From assembly GCF_938045535.1 (NCBI RefSeq), contig NZ_CALIMQ010000303.1:1-6546 (forward strand): 6,546 nt of DNA. Direction: 5' to 3'. The translations under genes were made by a program, and so were the position numbers. This document shows, piece after piece, positions 5,663-6,546 of this stretch. Source of the DNA: an uncultured Campylobacter sp. (GTDB lineage Bacteria > Campylobacterota > Campylobacteria > Campylobacterales > Campylobacteraceae). Numbering within the stretch: position 1 is the first letter of the stretch; each line of letters begins with the position of its first letter. A model generated the notes under the pieces. That model saw only the letters and a program-made list of their open reading frames with translations. It ran no database searches and had not been told where the DNA came from.

Positions 5663-5682
5663 TTTAAATTTTAAAATTTAAA
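5663..5682. repeat. 20-bp perfect AT palindrome between divergent genes
   Basis: TTTAAATTTTAAAATTTAAA is identical to its reverse complement. It lies about midway between the two divergent promoter boxes (5603-5608 minus and 5751-5756 plus), a natural place for a shared operator, but it is also a longer form of an AT motif scattered in the window. Confidence 0.6.
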
Positions 5683-5700
5683 GGCGCGGCAAGGCGCGGT
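5681..5700. repeat. Tandem 10-bp repeat AAGGCGCGG(C/T)
   Basis: AAGGCGCGGC is followed directly by AAGGCGCGGT, nine of ten bases identical, about one helical turn apart. It overlaps the right end of the 20-bp palindrome. Farther right, AATTTAAA recurs at 5706-5713 and 5718-5725, 12 bases apart. Confidence 0.55.
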
Positions 5701-5750
5701 GCGTAAATTTAAACTCGAATTTAAAATTCTAACCATTTACCGCAATTTGA

Positions 5751-5756
5751 TATAAA
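5751..5756 (+). promoter_or_regulatory. Putative -10 box (TATAAA) for the amidohydrolase gene
   Basis: TTTGATATAAACT places TATAAA 28 bases before the ATG at 5785. The Shine-Dalgarno AAGGA is at 5774-5778. No clear -35 element. Confidence 0.5.
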
Positions 5757-5784
5757 CTCGGCAAAATTTTCCCAAGGATCCCCG

Positions 5785-6546
5785 ATGCAAACGCTTGATT
5801 TTCACGTCCATCTGCTAAGCAAGGAGGTGCGCTTCGACCGCCCTTACGACAGGCTCGCGCTGCGCCTTTTCGGCAGGCGCTTCGGTATAGACGTATCGCG
5901 CGCGATCAAAGAGCCATACGAGGCCTATGTGGACGCTCTGCTCGGCGGGTTTAGAGCTTCGAAATACGTTAAAAAAGCGGTGCTTTTCGGCGTGGATGCT
6001 AAATTTAGCGATGCGGGCGAGCTAATCCATCGCGATAAGACCGTCTGCGCGGACAACGACAGCGTGTTTGAAATTTATCAAAAAAACCCAGATCTCATCG
6101 TGCCGTTTTTTAGCATCAATCCGAAGCGAGCGGACGCGCTCGATGAGATCGATCGCTGTTTCGAGCTCGGATTTAAGGGGGCGAAATTTTTACAAAATTA
6201 TTGGGATCTGGATACGAGGCTGCCTCGCTACGTGCCGTATTTTGAAAAGCTCGCCAAGCTCGGCTTGCCGCTGGTGATCCACATCGGCAACGAAAGCTCG
6301 GTGCCGAGCACGCGCCGCTGCGAGGCGCTGGAGATGATCTATGCGCCGCTTGAGTTGGGCGTTACGACGGTGTGCGCGCACATGGCGATTAACTACGAGT
6401 ATTCGCATATCTTTCGTGCGCTCTCGCGCCGCCCGCGAAATTTCGGACACGATTATTTCGCGCTTCTGGCGCTTCTACGTACGCACAAAAACCTCTACGC
6501 CGACGTTTCCGCGCTGATGACGCCGGTGCGCGCGAAAGCCCTGCCG
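5785..6546 (+). CDS. Amidohydrolase-family (Amidohydro_2) metal-dependent hydrolase, 3'-truncated by window edge
   Basis: First 254 residues of a TIM-barrel metal-dependent hydrolase of the amidohydrolase superfamily, closest in character to the Amidohydro_2 group, which includes decarboxylases and lactone or amide hydrolases acting on small carboxylates. The first strand carries the metal site HVH (H7, H9 in LDFHVHLL). Further marks are VPFFSINPKR (106-115), GFKGAKFLQNYWD (129-141) with candidate lysines at K131 and K134, the strand LPLVIHIGNE with H166, TVCAHMA with H199, and LYADVSAL with D240. These fall at the ends of successive barrel strands, as in the family. The ATG at 5785 is supported by AAGGA six bases upstream. 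The frame is open to the end of the window, so the final barrel strands are missing. Divergent from the acetyltransferase gene. Substrate unknown. Confidence 0.88.
   Translation, partial: MQTLDFHVHLLSKEVRFDRPYDRLALRLFGRRFGIDVSRAIKEPYEAYVDALLGGFRASKYVKKAVLFGVDAKFSDAGELIHRDKTVCADNDSVFEIYQKNPDLIVPFFSINPKRADALDEIDRCFELGFKGAKFLQNYWDLDTRLPRYVPYFEKLAKLGLPLVIHIGNESSVPSTRRCEALEMIYAPLELGVTTVCAHMAINYEYSHIFRALSRRPRNFGHDYFALLALLRTHKNLYADVSALMTPVRAKALP

Noticed and set aside
6190..6450. Minus-strand open frame of 86 codons
   Set aside because: It lies wholly inside the amidohydrolase gene, whose plus-strand translation carries all the metal-site motifs; the minus-strand product is Arg/His-rich and artefactual.

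Overview
The window looks like chromosomal DNA of a Campylobacter of the higher-GC oral type (C. gracilis, C. showae, C. rectus and relatives). The grounds are the mixed base composition, the heavy use of AAATTT and TTTTAAAA blocks both inside and between genes, TATAAT-like -10 boxes with poorly defined -35 elements, AAGGA ribosome binding sites, and proteins of Campylobacter character. Species cannot be fixed from the sequence alone.

Layout, left to right. (1) Positions 3-812 (+) hold the 3' end of a YkvI-type membrane protein gene, visibly more AT-rich than the rest and without the AAATTT idiom, so possibly acquired. (2) After an AT-rich gap, 1022-1462 (+) encodes an unrecognised 146-residue protein whose reading frame stays open for another 59 codons after its TAG. 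(3) A compact hairpin at 1601-1617 separates it from a convergent minus-strand block. (4) That block is a two-gene unit: a MATE-family multidrug efflux transporter (4249 to 2927) overlapping by 25 bp a YgjP/DUF45-type zinc metallopeptidase (2951 to 1623). The peptidase is split by a low-complexity insertion of about 210 residues. (5) Upstream of the MATE gene lie the remains of a type II toxin-antitoxin pair on the minus strand. The promoter and Shine-Dalgarno look intact, but the antitoxin has a TAG at codon 5 and the RelE/ParE-type toxin frame has no ATG, GTG or TTG start (a CTG stands where ATG would be expected). (6) A GNAT acetyltransferase gene (5566 to 5126, minus) is divergent from (7) a TIM-barrel amidohydrolase gene (5785 to beyond the window end, plus). 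Their shared intergenic region carries a 20-bp perfect palindrome and a tandem 10-bp repeat.

No pathway ties all the genes together. It reads as an accessory or flexible stretch with small independent transcription units: an efflux pump coupled to a peptidase, a decaying addiction module, an acetyltransferase and a hydrolase. The two most notable things are the toxin-antitoxin pair, where both partners appear to have lost normal translation, and the peptidase insertion, which contains repeated palindromic AT-rich DNA motifs read through as peptide repeats (EILKF...). I see no tRNA, rRNA, CRISPR array, insertion sequence or att site.
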